From JBOHRE01 sp050732635 (lineage in GTDB: Bacteria > Gemmatimonadota > Gemmatimonadetes > Longimicrobiales > RSA9): a DNA stretch of 18,795 nt. This document shows, in pieces, positions 6,465 through 14,295 of this stretch; position 1 is the first letter of the stretch, and each line of letters begins with the position of its first letter. The stretch is from NCBI GenBank assembly GCA_050732635.1, contig JBOHRE010000063.1, forward strand, positions 1-18,795, written 5' to 3'. The position numbers and the translations under genes are program-made. The notes beneath the pieces were generated by a model. The model ran no database searches, was not told where the DNA came from, and saw only the letters and a program-made list of their open reading frames with translations.

Positions 6465-8291
6465 TCACGGGTCGTCCCCCGGCCCGAGGATGAGCGATAT
6501 CGTCCGTGCCGCGCCCGCGTCGAGATAGGGCACGGAGACCCGGGCAGTGCCGGTGTCCGCGGCGAGCAGATCAGCGTTGGCGCGAACCACGGCACGCCCG
6601 GGGGGCAGCGTGACCCGGACCACGGCTCCCCAGATCGGCAGCGCCGAGCGGTTGCGAACGGTCAGGTCCAGCCGGTTCGTACGGGGCGCTCGCACTACGG
6701 CTTTCAGCGATGCCCGCGCCTTCCACCAGTCGGCAACGGCCGAGCCGGGGGCGACCCACACCGTGGTGTCGTTCGCGAAGCTGCGGGCGAGCCGCGCGAG
6801 CAGCGGGACGTGCTCGGGCCGGCCGAGCAGGCGGGAATGGTAGCTCAGCGTGTACAGGCCGCCGAGTGCGCGGACGTGCGCGAATTCGTCGCTGAGGCTG
6901 CGCTCTGCCGATTCCGTATCACGTGCGAAGCCCGGATCGCGGGCGAGGTCATCGGTCGCGATCCGCGGGACCAGAACCAGCGTGTCGCGGCCGATGGGCA
7001 GCAGTTCCGGAGCCACGCTGCGCCAGTCGTTGGCGCCGAGCAGATAGCTGCCGCCAGCCGCGAGCCAGCCCGCCATCGTGGCCCGATCGAACTGCTCCTC
7101 GGGCGGACGCAGCCCGGCAACCGGCCGGCCGATCAGAGCCGTCATCTCCCGCTGCGTCGTCTGCAGCCGAGCGCGCTGCTCGTCCGCAGGACGTCCTCCG
7201 AGCATGCCGTGGTACTCGGTGTGGCTCGAGACCTCGCCCCTCGAGCGCAGCGATTCGACGAGCTGGCGGTGTTCGGCGGCACCGCGGGAGGCGATGAAGA
7301 AGGTCGCCGGAATTCCGATCGCGCTCAGCGAGTCGGCGGCGTGGTGCGCGTCCGCGAACGGCTCCTCGGTCTCCTGCGCGAGCACGACCGCGGCGCGGCG
7401 TCCGTGCGGCCACGGCTCAGCGGCGGCCAGCGGGAGTGCCGCCGCCCAGGCCACCGAGTTGCGCACCAGTAGCGCCGTAATCGCGCGGTTCCACGGCGCG
7501 TCGACCACGTCGCGCAGCTCGAAGCCCCAGTAGACGACGCGCGCGCCGCGATAGGCATGGCGGGTCATAGCAGCATCCAGCAGCGGGCTGCCGTCGGCGG
7601 GAGCCGGGCGCAGATCGTAGCGGCTGTAGATCGCATCACGCGTTGCGCCGCGCAGCGCGATCTGGCCCGCGGGGTGAGCGGCGACCCGCGCGCCGGGCGG
7701 CACATCCAGCGACAGCGGCCCGCCATACGGAACCGCGATGTAGACGGCCGAGCGGTCGCGGAGCTCCTGCGCGCGCGAAGCGCCGGTCAACGAGACGAGC
7801 AGGCCGTAGCCGAGCGGCCGGCAACCGGCATCGTGGATGCCTACGGCTCCGGTCACGAGGAGCCCCTGCCCGCGCGCGCCGGCGCGCTCGATCGCCTCCC
7901 GGGTCGCTACACTCAGGCAGGGTGATGCAGGAATCACGAGCACGCGGGCGCTCGCCGCGCGCCGCAGCTCGGCGGGCGAGACGATCGATACCTCGGCACC
8001 GATCTCGGCGAGCGCATCGCGCCAGGCGCGCACGATCGTGTCGAGCGTTGCGGGCGCCGGGTAGAAGTCTGCCGCCGACGCGTCGCGGATGACCGCAACC
8101 CGCAGCCGGGTCGGGAGCTGCGGCGACGCCAGCAGCGACGGCATCGCGAGGACAACGCTCGAGCCCGAGAAACGCTCGGGTTCCGGTCCGGCAGCGAGTC
8201 GTGTCTGCCGAAGCATGAGCCCAGCGGAGATCGCGAGCACCAGCGCCGCCGGCAGCCCCCAAGCGAGCAGCGTGACCCGCGCAGCGCTCAT
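6465..8291 (-). CDS. membrane-anchored NodB-like polysaccharide deacetylase with amidotransferase-like N-terminal domain
   Basis: The product has 608 residues. The chosen start, ATG 8291, has GGAG nearby and overlaps the previous stop as ATGA, so translation is coupled. An N-terminal helix (about 8-27) anchors it. Residues about 60-280 look like a Rossmann/class I amidotransferase-like domain (LRVAVIRD, ARVLVIPAS, GQGLLVTGAVG, YWGFELRD). The NodB-like domain follows at about 298-500 with SSHTEYHG (355-362, metal histidines), RPPEEQ (395-400) and a later LSYHSRLLG. The first motif, normally TFDDG, reads LAQETEEPF (304-312), so the two aspartates are replaced by Glu/Thr. A C-terminal beta-sandwich-like region (about 525-608) completes it. 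It is the last gene of the operon and probably acts on the nascent polysaccharide in the periplasm. Activity is uncertain because of motif 1. Confidence 0.8.
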   Translation of the reverse strand: MSAARVTLLAWGLPAALVLAISAGLMLRQTRLAAGPEPERFSGSSVVLAMPSLLASPQLPTRLRVAVIRDASAADFYPAPATLDTIVRAWRDALAEIGAEVSIVSPAELRRAASARVLVIPASPCLSVATREAIERAGARGQGLLVTGAVGIHDAGCRPLGYGLLVSLTGASRAQELRDRSAVYIAVPYGGPLSLDVPPGARVAAHPAGQIALRGATRDAIYSRYDLRPAPADGSPLLDAAMTRHAYRGARVVYWGFELRDVVDAPWNRAITALLVRNSVAWAAALPLAAAEPWPHGRRAAVVLAQETEEPFADAHHAADSLSAIGIPATFFIASRGAAEHRQLVESLRSRGEVSSHTEYHGMLGGRPADEQRARLQTTQREMTALIGRPVAGLRPPEEQFDRATMAGWLAAGGSYLLGANDWRSVAPELLPIGRDTLVLVPRIATDDLARDPGFARDTESAERSLSDEFAHVRALGGLYTLSYHSRLLGRPEHVPLLARLARSFANDTTVWVAPGSAVADWWKARASLKAVVRAPRTNRLDLTVRNRSALPIWGAVVRVTLPPGRAVVRANADLLAADTGTARVSVPYLDAGAARTISLILGPGDDP

Positions 8292-8497
8292 GGCGGCTCC
8301 GTCCCGCCACGGTCGCGTTCCAGCTCCTCCGGGGGGATCCGGACGAACCATGGCGAGCCGCCATCCGCTATGGTCTGCTCGGCGCGCGGGCGCCGGGTTT
8401 CGCGAAGCTTGTACGCGACATAGCTGCCGATCGCCATGATGATCGTGACCAGGAATCCGACCAGAATGATCGTCGCCAGCAGCGCATCGACAGTCAT
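8288..8497 (-). CDS. small single-pass membrane protein of the exopolysaccharide operon
   Basis: The product has 69 residues from ATG 8497, four bases after the synthase stop. One strong hydrophobic helix (about 8-29) is followed by a charged tail that ends in GGTEPP. The TGA overlaps the ATG of the deacetylase gene (ATGA). It resembles no family I can name. The position directly behind a GT2 synthase is where small accessory subunits such as PgaD/IcaD lie in PNAG operons, but those have two helices, so homology is not claimed. Confidence 0.75.
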   Translation of the reverse strand: MTVDALLATIILVGFLVTIIMAIGSYVAYKLRETRRPRAEQTIADGGSPWFVRIPPEELERDRGGTEPP

Positions 8498-8501
8498 CGT
8501 T

Positions 8502-9812
8502 TCAGATCCTTCCCGCGCGCGCCAGCTTACCCCACGTCATCCGCACGTTAGCGCCCTCCTCGATGGTCGCGAAGAGCTTGGCGACATCGATCATCGAGAT
8601 GAACAGGATGCGGTAGATGAGCGCGTACGGCACGAGGCGGAGATCCTCCTCTTCCATGGCGACCGTGTACAGCGCCGCCGCGACGTCGAGCATGGTAAGC
8701 AGGACGAACCACGAGACCACCGCCGGTGCGGCACCCGCGCTGAGCGCGGCGAGGACGAATATGAGATTCGCGAGAATGTTCACCACGGGCCAGATCAAGG
8801 CCTCGAATAGCATCGCGAGCACTGAGGCCCAGATCGCCAGCCCGCCCCTGGGTGCAACAATCCACGCGCCCCGCTTGCGCATTGCTTGCAGGATGCCGCG
8901 CGTCCACCGGTAGCGCTGCTGGATGAGATCGAGGAGCGACTCGGGCGCCTCCGTCCAGGCGATCGCCCGCTCCTCGTAGACGATGTGCCAGCCGCCGGTC
9001 AGGATTTTGAGCGTGAGATCCGCATCCTCTGCGTAGGTATCCTGGTCGTAACCGCCGACGGCGAGCAGCACATCGCGGCGAAAGACCCCGATCGGGCCAG
9101 GAATGATGTTGACGACGCGCAAAAACCCTTGCGCCCGGCGAACCAGGTTCAATCCCTCGATGTATTCCAAGGCCTGGAGTCGTGTCCAGACGTTGTTGCG
9201 GTTCACGACCTTGACGTTGCCACCGACCGCAGCGACCCGCTCGTCGCTGAAATGGGCAATCGCGTGGCGCAGTGTACCGCGATCGAGGCGCGAGTCGCCG
9301 TCCATGCAGAGCACGTATGGGGTCTGCGCCAGCGCGATGCCGAGGTTCAACGCACTGGCCTTGCCGCCATTGCTCTTGCCCACGACTCGCACGGTGGTCG
9401 CGCCGTAGCGGCCTTCGAACCGCTGCGCCAGCTCGCGCGTACGATCCGTGGAGCCGTCGTCGATGACCAGCACATCGAATGCATCGTATTCCAGCGCGAG
9501 CAGGCTCTCGAGCGCCGGCACGATCACCGCTTCTTCGTTGTACACCGGCACGATGACCGTGACGCCGGGCTGTGGTCCGCGACCTTCGGCGGTGGTCTCG
9601 CGACTCTCGATGTGGTGCAGGTATCCGAGCCACAGCAGCAGCACGTAACGCAGGATCAGCAGGACCAGGAACGCGAACAGCAGCGGCACCGCCACACGCA
9701 GAGCCGGACTCGTCGGGTCCGTGGCGAACAGCGTCGGGCCGATCAGTGCTGCCGCACCCACCACCACGAGCAGCAACGAAGCGGCGACGGCGAGCAGAAA
9801 GCGCATGCGCAT
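8502..9812 (-). CDS. processive family 2 glycosyltransferase (PgaC/IcaA-like polysaccharide synthase)
   Basis: The product has 436 residues. Two N-terminal membrane helices (about 5-28 and 41-63) precede a cytoplasmic GT2 domain (about 83-310), and three to four helices follow (about 323-415). All catalytic motifs of processive synthases are present: DDGS (118-121), the metal-binding DGD (171-173), AED (261-263, catalytic base) and QQRYRW (298-303), which holds the growing chain. The C-terminal YRILFISMIDVAKLF also matches PgaC/IcaA-like enzymes. Such enzymes polymerise a nucleotide sugar, often UDP-GlcNAc, and move the chain across the inner membrane. ATG 9812 is six bases from the preceding stop, and an alternative ATG lies at 9806. 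The gene is the core of the operon. The sugar substrate is inferred only from the company of NodB and GH18 proteins. Confidence 0.93.
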   Translation of the reverse strand: MRMRFLLAVAASLLLVVVGAAALIGPTLFATDPTSPALRVAVPLLFAFLVLLILRYVLLLWLGYLHHIESRETTAEGRGPQPGVTVIVPVYNEEAVIVPALESLLALEYDAFDVLVIDDGSTDRTRELAQRFEGRYGATTVRVVGKSNGGKASALNLGIALAQTPYVLCMDGDSRLDRGTLRHAIAHFSDERVAAVGGNVKVVNRNNVWTRLQALEYIEGLNLVRRAQGFLRVVNIIPGPIGVFRRDVLLAVGGYDQDTYAEDADLTLKILTGGWHIVYEERAIAWTEAPESLLDLIQQRYRWTRGILQAMRKRGAWIVAPRGGLAIWASVLAMLFEALIWPVVNILANLIFVLAALSAGAAPAVVSWFVLLTMLDVAAALYTVAMEEEDLRLVPYALIYRILFISMIDVAKLFATIEEGANVRMTWGKLARAGRI

Positions 9813-9817
9813 GGTGG

Positions 9818-11716
9818 CTATGGCACGATCTGAACGGTGATCGTGCCATCGCTGCGCCGGTAGCGGCTCACCTGTCCGAACCGATAGCTGGCCGCGACCG
9901 CCCAGCCTTCCCGGCGGTACCCGATTTCGCCGGCCAAACTGGCCTGGAGCCGAGCACTCGCCGCTTCACGCCGAACGACCGGACGCCGCAGGAACGGTGA
10001 TTCTTCCGCCAGCGCAACGCCGATGAGTCCCTGTGCCGCGTACGAGAAGCCGTGAAACCGCCGCTTGGTGAGCTCGACGCCGACGGCGTTCGCCAGGTAC
10101 TCCTCGGGATCCCAGTACAGCCGACTGCGCGCGGCATACGCGATACTGCTGCCGGCGTACACCGCGGCGAGACTCGGCGCAACAGGGTAGCGTGCGAGGA
10201 GCGTGAACGCGGAGCGGCTGTTGCCATCGCTGATATCGGCTCGCTGCCAGGTGATCCCGGCGTCGGCCGGACCGAGCGGCCCGCCGACCGAGACCGTCAG
10301 CGTCCGCTCGCGCAGCGGCCCGCTCTCGGGATCATCGGGCAACAGCGAAGCGACAGTCAGCAGGGTCGGATAGGCAGGTCCCGTAGCGAGCTCGACCGCG
10401 GCGGCCCATGCCTGGTAGCCGCCGAGCAGCAGCGCGCCCGCCGTCGGCATCACGTTTGTGCCCTCGTGCAGCACCGCACCGCCGCTGACCTCCAGCGCGC
10501 CGAGGAGCGGGCCATCCGTGACGAACCGGGAGACCGCCGCCTGCGCCGCCAGCCCCGAGCTCGACAGCGCGCCATCGACGCTGGCCTCCCGCAGGTGACG
10601 GTATTCCAGGGCTGCGGTGCCGTTGAAGGCCGGCCGTGATGCGAACGTCCACTGCGCGCCGGTTCGTATGTAGTCGATGCCGGCGTTGTCGCGCAGCGCC
10701 GAGAGCCGCACCCTCCCGCCGGCGGCCTGCGCAGGCAGCTCGACACCGAGCGGTGCTGGGCGCTCAGCGCGCGCGAGCTGCGCGAAGGCGGCGCTCACAC
10801 GGCGATCCCGCGGGCGCAGCGAGCGTGCACCCGCGTACGCGCTGCGTGCCTGCGCGAACTCCAGCCGCCAGCGGTGTACGTCGCCCAACAGCAGGAACGC
10901 TGGCAGAGTGGGCGCAATGGCGAGCGACGCGCGCAGGTCGGCTTCGGCGCTGGCGAGATCCCCGCGCATGATGTGAATGCGCGCGCGATCGACCAGCACG
11001 TCCGGCGCCGGGGTAATGGAGAGAATCGTATCCGTCTGCGCGAGCGCCGCCGTGAGCTGGCCGTCGGCGGCGAGCAGGTTTGCCAGGGCGTGCCGGATCC
11101 CAACGTCCGCGGGCCGTCTCGCAACGTGCCAGCGGAGCACGGCGGCGCCGCGCGCGTGCTCGTTCGCCGCCGTATGCGCGTCGGCGGCTTCGCGTATGAG
11201 GTCGGACGTCGCTCGCGTCGCGAGCAGCGTGTCATAGTGGGCCAGCGCGCCGGATGGCCGGCCTTCACGCATGAGAGCGCGCGCGAGAGCGAGACGGTAC
11301 GGCGTGTAGCGGTGGCTCTCGGCAAGCCATGCCGCGGCCTGCCGCGCGCTCGGCGTGATGTTCGCCCGCACCGAACGGAGCAGGCCGCGGATCGTGCTGT
11401 CGTTGGGCCGCCACGCCGCCAGCAGGCGCAGGTGCGCTTCTGCCTCGCGGTAGCGCTCGTCCCAGGCCAGCGCTCGCGCCAGCCCGAGTCGGTACGCGAC
11501 GTTGTGTTCGTCAGTCGCGAGCAGACGCTGATACTCGTCAGCCGCCTCGGCATGGCTGCCCGCGTTCAGGAGAACGGCGGCGAGCTCGGCTCGGACGGCG
11601 ACCGAGCGCGGCGGCGCAACGGGCGTTCCGAGAAGACGGTGCGTACAACCGGCGGGCACGACTATGATGAGCGCACCCACGCTGACGCGTGCGAGAATCC
11701 GCAGTGCCGCGCTCAT
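9818..11716 (-). CDS. TPR plus outer-membrane beta-barrel exopolysaccharide export protein (PgaA/BcsC-like architecture)
   Basis: The product has 632 residues from ATG 11716. The longer open frame upstream is the shadow of the neighbouring TPR gene. A signal peptide ends near PAGC (Cys 24), possibly a lipobox although Pro at -3 is unusual. TPR-like helix pairs fill about 36-320 (repeated A--LL---G-Y-EA patterns, e.g. YQRLL, YREAEAHLRLLA, GDLASAEADL). From about 330 to the end, alternating polar/apolar strands separated by Gly-rich turns, with many aromatic residues, indicate a beta-barrel (GIDYIRTGAQWTFASR, GTAALEYRHLREAS). The last residue is Pro rather than the usual Phe. By analogy with PgaA and BcsC, the TPR part guides the polymer in the periplasm and the barrel lets it out. 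It lies between the TPR gene and the synthase gene with gaps of a few bases. Confidence 0.8.
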   Translation of the reverse strand: MSAALRILARVSVGALIIVVPAGCTHRLLGTPVAPPRSVAVRAELAAVLLNAGSHAEAADEYQRLLATDEHNVAYRLGLARALAWDERYREAEAHLRLLAAWRPNDSTIRGLLRSVRANITPSARQAAAWLAESHRYTPYRLALARALMREGRPSGALAHYDTLLATRATSDLIREAADAHTAANEHARGAAVLRWHVARRPADVGIRHALANLLAADGQLTAALAQTDTILSITPAPDVLVDRARIHIMRGDLASAEADLRASLAIAPTLPAFLLLGDVHRWRLEFAQARSAYAGARSLRPRDRRVSAAFAQLARAERPAPLGVELPAQAAGGRVRLSALRDNAGIDYIRTGAQWTFASRPAFNGTAALEYRHLREASVDGALSSSGLAAQAAVSRFVTDGPLLGALEVSGGAVLHEGTNVMPTAGALLLGGYQAWAAAVELATGPAYPTLLTVASLLPDDPESGPLRERTLTVSVGGPLGPADAGITWQRADISDGNSRSAFTLLARYPVAPSLAAVYAGSSIAYAARSRLYWDPEEYLANAVGVELTKRRFHGFSYAAQGLIGVALAEESPFLRRPVVRREAASARLQASLAGEIGYRREGWAVAASYRFGQVSRYRRSDGTITVQIVP

Positions 11717-11729
11717 GGGCCCGGCGCGC

Positions 11730-12230
11730 TCACCTTGCACCCCGCTCCTCGAGCGCGAGCAACTGACGATAGCGCGCAACTGCGCCCTGAGTGCGACCCG
11801 CCTCGTTGAGCAGACGCGCGAGCGAGAGCAAGGCGGCACGATCTCCAGGATGCGCCGCAACCCAGCGCTCCAGCTCGGCAATCGCGCGGCCACGCTCGCC
11901 GCGCTGCGTGTAGCGAAACACCCGGTCCTCCAGCGCCTGCCGAGGACTGCGGCGGCCATCGCCACGGGCGCGTAGCTCGGCGAACGTGTACGACGGTGCA
12001 TTGCGCTCGCGCCAGTCGCGGTCCTCAGCGGCGAAGGGCTCGTAGTCCGCTGCGCTGGCGGGAGCGAAGCGCGCGGCTCGCTGCGTCCAGTCCGGGGCCA
12101 GCGCGTCCGACACCGGGGATGGAGCGGCAATGAGAGACGCCTGGCTTATCCGTCCATATGCCAAGAGGGCACCGACAGTCAGGGCCACCACGGCGAGCGC
12201 GAAGAGAACCGGGTATCGGAGCTGCACCAT
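11730..12230 (-). CDS. membrane-anchored periplasmic TPR protein
   Basis: The product has 166 residues with an N-terminal signal-anchor helix (about 7-25), a Pro/Ala-rich linker and at least one and a half TPR motifs near the end (ERGRAIAELERWVAAHPGDRAALLSLARLLNEAGRTQGAVARYRQLLAL, about 110-160). Its ATG overlaps the stop of the ATPase gene (TAATG), and the next gene starts 13 bases after its TGA. Its place next to the TPR-barrel gene suggests it bridges the inner-membrane synthase and the outer-membrane exporter, or scaffolds the complex. This is inference. I recognise no named family beyond TPR. Confidence 0.75.
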   Translation of the reverse strand: MVQLRYPVLFALAVVALTVGALLAYGRISQASLIAAPSPVSDALAPDWTQRAARFAPASAADYEPFAAEDRDWRERNAPSYTFAELRARGDGRRSPRQALEDRVFRYTQRGERGRAIAELERWVAAHPGDRAALLSLARLLNEAGRTQGAVARYRQLLALEERGAR

Positions 12231-12982
12231 TACGAAGCCGAGACCTCCCGGACCCGTGGGATCGGCGAATCCTCGGAGGCAGAGCCGCGCAGAACGTGCT
12301 CTTCGAGCGGCTCGAGCCGTGGGACCTCGACAATCCCGAGAGCTGGCGCGATCACGAACCGCAGCGGCAGACGGGGTACCGCAGCGAGGCGAGCGCGCAG
12401 GACGCTCATCGCGTGTCCGCCTTCTGCATCACGTGACAACCATACGACCGTCGCCGCGCTCTCCAGTACCGGGTCGAGCCGCCGGTCCTCGCCCCCCGCC
12501 AGCGGCCCCGGATAGGTGAGCAGCGTTGTTGCGCCAATGTCCTCGAGCAATCGCACAATAGCGGCGATGCCGGTGCCGGAGTGTGAGCCGTCCGCGAGAA
12601 ACGGGGAGATCGGGTCAATGACGACCCGCGCTGGCGCGGTCCGCCCCCCGATCATGCGCCGCAGTTCATCGGTTACGCGTTCGAGTGACGGAAGGTATGC
12701 GAAGCGCCGCGAGAACTGCGGCCCGAAACGAAGCGCGATCAGACGACCGTCGTGGACAGGCGTCGCGATGTCGATCCCGAGATAGGCCGCGTGGAAGCTC
12801 AGCTCCGCGGGGCGGTCCAGTGTGAGGATCGCGGCCGTTTCACCGGTCTCGAGCCCGGCGGCGAGAAAGTGGAGACAGGCCGACGTCTTGCCCGTACCCA
12901 CGCCGCCCGTGAGAAGGTGGATCCGACCGTCGGCGACTCCGCCCAACTGCGCATCCAGCGGAGCGATCCCACTGCGCATCAT
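12230..12982 (-). CDS. KaiC/RAD55-like RecA-superfamily ATPase
   Basis: The product has 250 residues starting MMRSGIAPLDAQLGGV, the typical opening of single-domain KaiC/GvpD-like ATPases. Walker A is LLTGGVGTGKTS (23-34) and Walker B is ARVVIDPIS (118-126, Asp 123). The strand after the first helix reads ILTLDRPAE (52-60), where KaiC has the catalytic Glu pair; here Asp-Arg stands instead, so hydrolysis may be weak or differently organised. No second domain is present, and no kaiA or kaiB is nearby, so a clock role is unlikely. It is the first gene of the exopolysaccharide operon and its stop overlaps the next start (TAATG). A role in regulating or assembling the synthase, as cytoplasmic accessory ATPases do in cellulose systems, is possible but unproven. 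Confidence 0.88.
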   Translation of the reverse strand: MMRSGIAPLDAQLGGVADGRIHLLTGGVGTGKTSACLHFLAAGLETGETAAILTLDRPAELSFHAAYLGIDIATPVHDGRLIALRFGPQFSRRFAYLPSLERVTDELRRMIGGRTAPARVVIDPISPFLADGSHSGTGIAAIVRLLEDIGATTLLTYPGPLAGGEDRRLDPVLESAATVVWLSRDAEGGHAMSVLRARLAAVPRLPLRFVIAPALGIVEVPRLEPLEEHVLRGSASEDSPIPRVREVSAS

Positions 12983-12995
12983 TGGCCACAGCCAA
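12982..12995. repeat. short inverted repeat at the start of the ATPase operon
   Basis: TTGGC (12982-12986) and GCCAA (12991-12995) are separated by four bases and abut the ATPase start codon. The palindrome ATGATCAT (12998-13005) lies next to it. Both are in the 151-base divergent region between the operon and the GH18 gene, which must hold promoters for both. An operator or a leader hairpin is possible. No convincing -35/-10 pair stands out. Confidence 0.25.
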
Positions 12996-13133
12996 ATATG
13001 ATCATGATCTCGGGAGCGGAGTCGGTCGTAACGCGGTCCGATCGCTCTCGATACTGTCGGCAGCGGCCGGGCCCCGCTGCGCGTGGCATGTGGCTTGCCA
13101 ACAGCCGTTTCTCGTCTTCGTGGACCTCAATTC

Positions 13134-14135
13134 ATGTGCCACCTCTTGCGGCGCCGGATCACTGCGCTCCACCTGCTCCTGCTCGGCGTCATCGGCGGCA
13201 GCGGCATCGCTTGCGCCGCAGCAGAACAGCGTCCGCAATTCTGGGCCTTTACCGGGCCCTGGGATCCGCGGAGCGATAGCAGCGTCAGCGCACACGGAAC
13301 GAAGCTCGATGCGGTGATCAGCGGCTGGATCACGATCGATAGTCTGACCGGCCAGCCCGTCCTGCCGTCACCGTATCCGGACACGGTGCGTCCTCGAGAA
13401 GGTGCAGTTCGCCGGCTGGCGATCGTGACCAGCTGGCATGGTGATCGGTTCCACCGCGCGCCGATCGAGCTGCTGGCACGCGATGCCCAGGCGCTGGGCA
13501 GCGCGGCTGGTGGGCTCGCGGCTTACGCGGCCGCGCAGCGTTACGATGGACTCGTCTTCGATTTCGAGACGCTCGAGGCCGCCGATCTCGAGGCGCACGT
13601 CGAAGTGCTGCGCGCGCTGGCGGACTCCGCACGGGCGATCGGTGTCGGCACCATCGCCGTCGCGATTCCGGCCACCGACACCGCGGCCTACCCGGTGCGG
13701 CCGCTGCTGGCGATTGCAGACGCACTCATCGTGATGCTCTACGATCAGCACTGGCTCAGCTCGGGGCCGGGGCCGATCGCCTCGCCCGCATGGGTGCAGC
13801 ACTGGCTGAACCGACGCATCGCAGAAGCCGGCCCGGAACGCCTCATCGCAGGGCTGCCGTTGTACGGCTACCGCTGGCAAGCGCGCCAGCCGACCGAACC
13901 CGTCACCTTCAGTGAAGCGGCGGCGTACGCCGAAGGTACGGGTGTGCCGCTGCGACGGGACTCCGCGTCTCGTACGCTTCGCTCGGTCGCGCCGGACGGC
14001 GCCGAGACCTGGGTCACGGACGCTGCGCTGCTGCGCGTGCTCGTCGACGCAGCGCGAAAGGCCGGCGTTCATCGCTTCGCGCTGTGGCGGCTGGGTCAGG
14101 AGGACCCCGCGATCTGGGGCACGGTGATCCGGTAG
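13134..14135 (+). CDS. secreted GH18-like glycoside hydrolase
   Basis: The product has 333 residues from ATG 13134; an earlier in-frame ATG at 13083 would bury the signal peptide. RRR followed by a Leu-rich stretch and GIACAAA (about residue 24-30) is a secretion signal, perhaps lipoprotein. The GH18 barrel is recognised by YDGLVFDFE (137-145, ending in the catalytic Glu), MLYDQHW (201-207), LIAGLPLYGYRW (237-248) and FALWRLGQEDPAIW near the end. In the DxxDxDxE motif the middle Asp is Val; spore YaaH/SleL-like members have Asn there. The MLYD-HW and ALWRLG-EDP-IW boxes resemble the GH18 part of GH18-NodB-GT2 fusion proteins. It probably cleaves or trims the GlcNAc-type polymer made by the divergent operon. 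Confidence 0.85.
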   Translation: MCHLLRRRITALHLLLLGVIGGSGIACAAAEQRPQFWAFTGPWDPRSDSSVSAHGTKLDAVISGWITIDSLTGQPVLPSPYPDTVRPREGAVRRLAIVTSWHGDRFHRAPIELLARDAQALGSAAGGLAAYAAAQRYDGLVFDFETLEAADLEAHVEVLRALADSARAIGVGTIAVAIPATDTAAYPVRPLLAIADALIVMLYDQHWLSSGPGPIASPAWVQHWLNRRIAEAGPERLIAGLPLYGYRWQARQPTEPVTFSEAAAYAEGTGVPLRRDSASRTLRSVAPDGAETWVTDAALLRVLVDAARKAGVHRFALWRLGQEDPAIWGTVIR

Positions 14136-14295
14136 CAGGCGGTCGTCGGCTTCACCGAGCGTGCATACGGCGAGAAGCTGACGTTCGAGCACGCGTAGCC
14201 CACCTTGACGTGCTGGCGGCGGCGTGGCCTATTCCATGGCCCTGCGCCACCCGAGCCCGGATTAACGCACGCTGAGCCCGACTCCGAAGCGGTCG

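Noticed and set aside
8886..9833. Plus-strand ORF of 315 codons
   Set aside because: Antisense shadow of the GT2 synthase, which has every catalytic motif.
12230..12982. Circadian clock gene kaiC
   Set aside because: Only one ATPase domain, no kaiA/kaiB nearby, and the Glu pair is missing; a KaiC-like ATPase is the safer call.
14136..14198. Short in-frame continuation after the GH18 stop (VVGFTERAYGEK...)
   Set aside because: About 20 codons without family similarity or start; GH18 boxes are complete before the stop, so no readthrough is needed.
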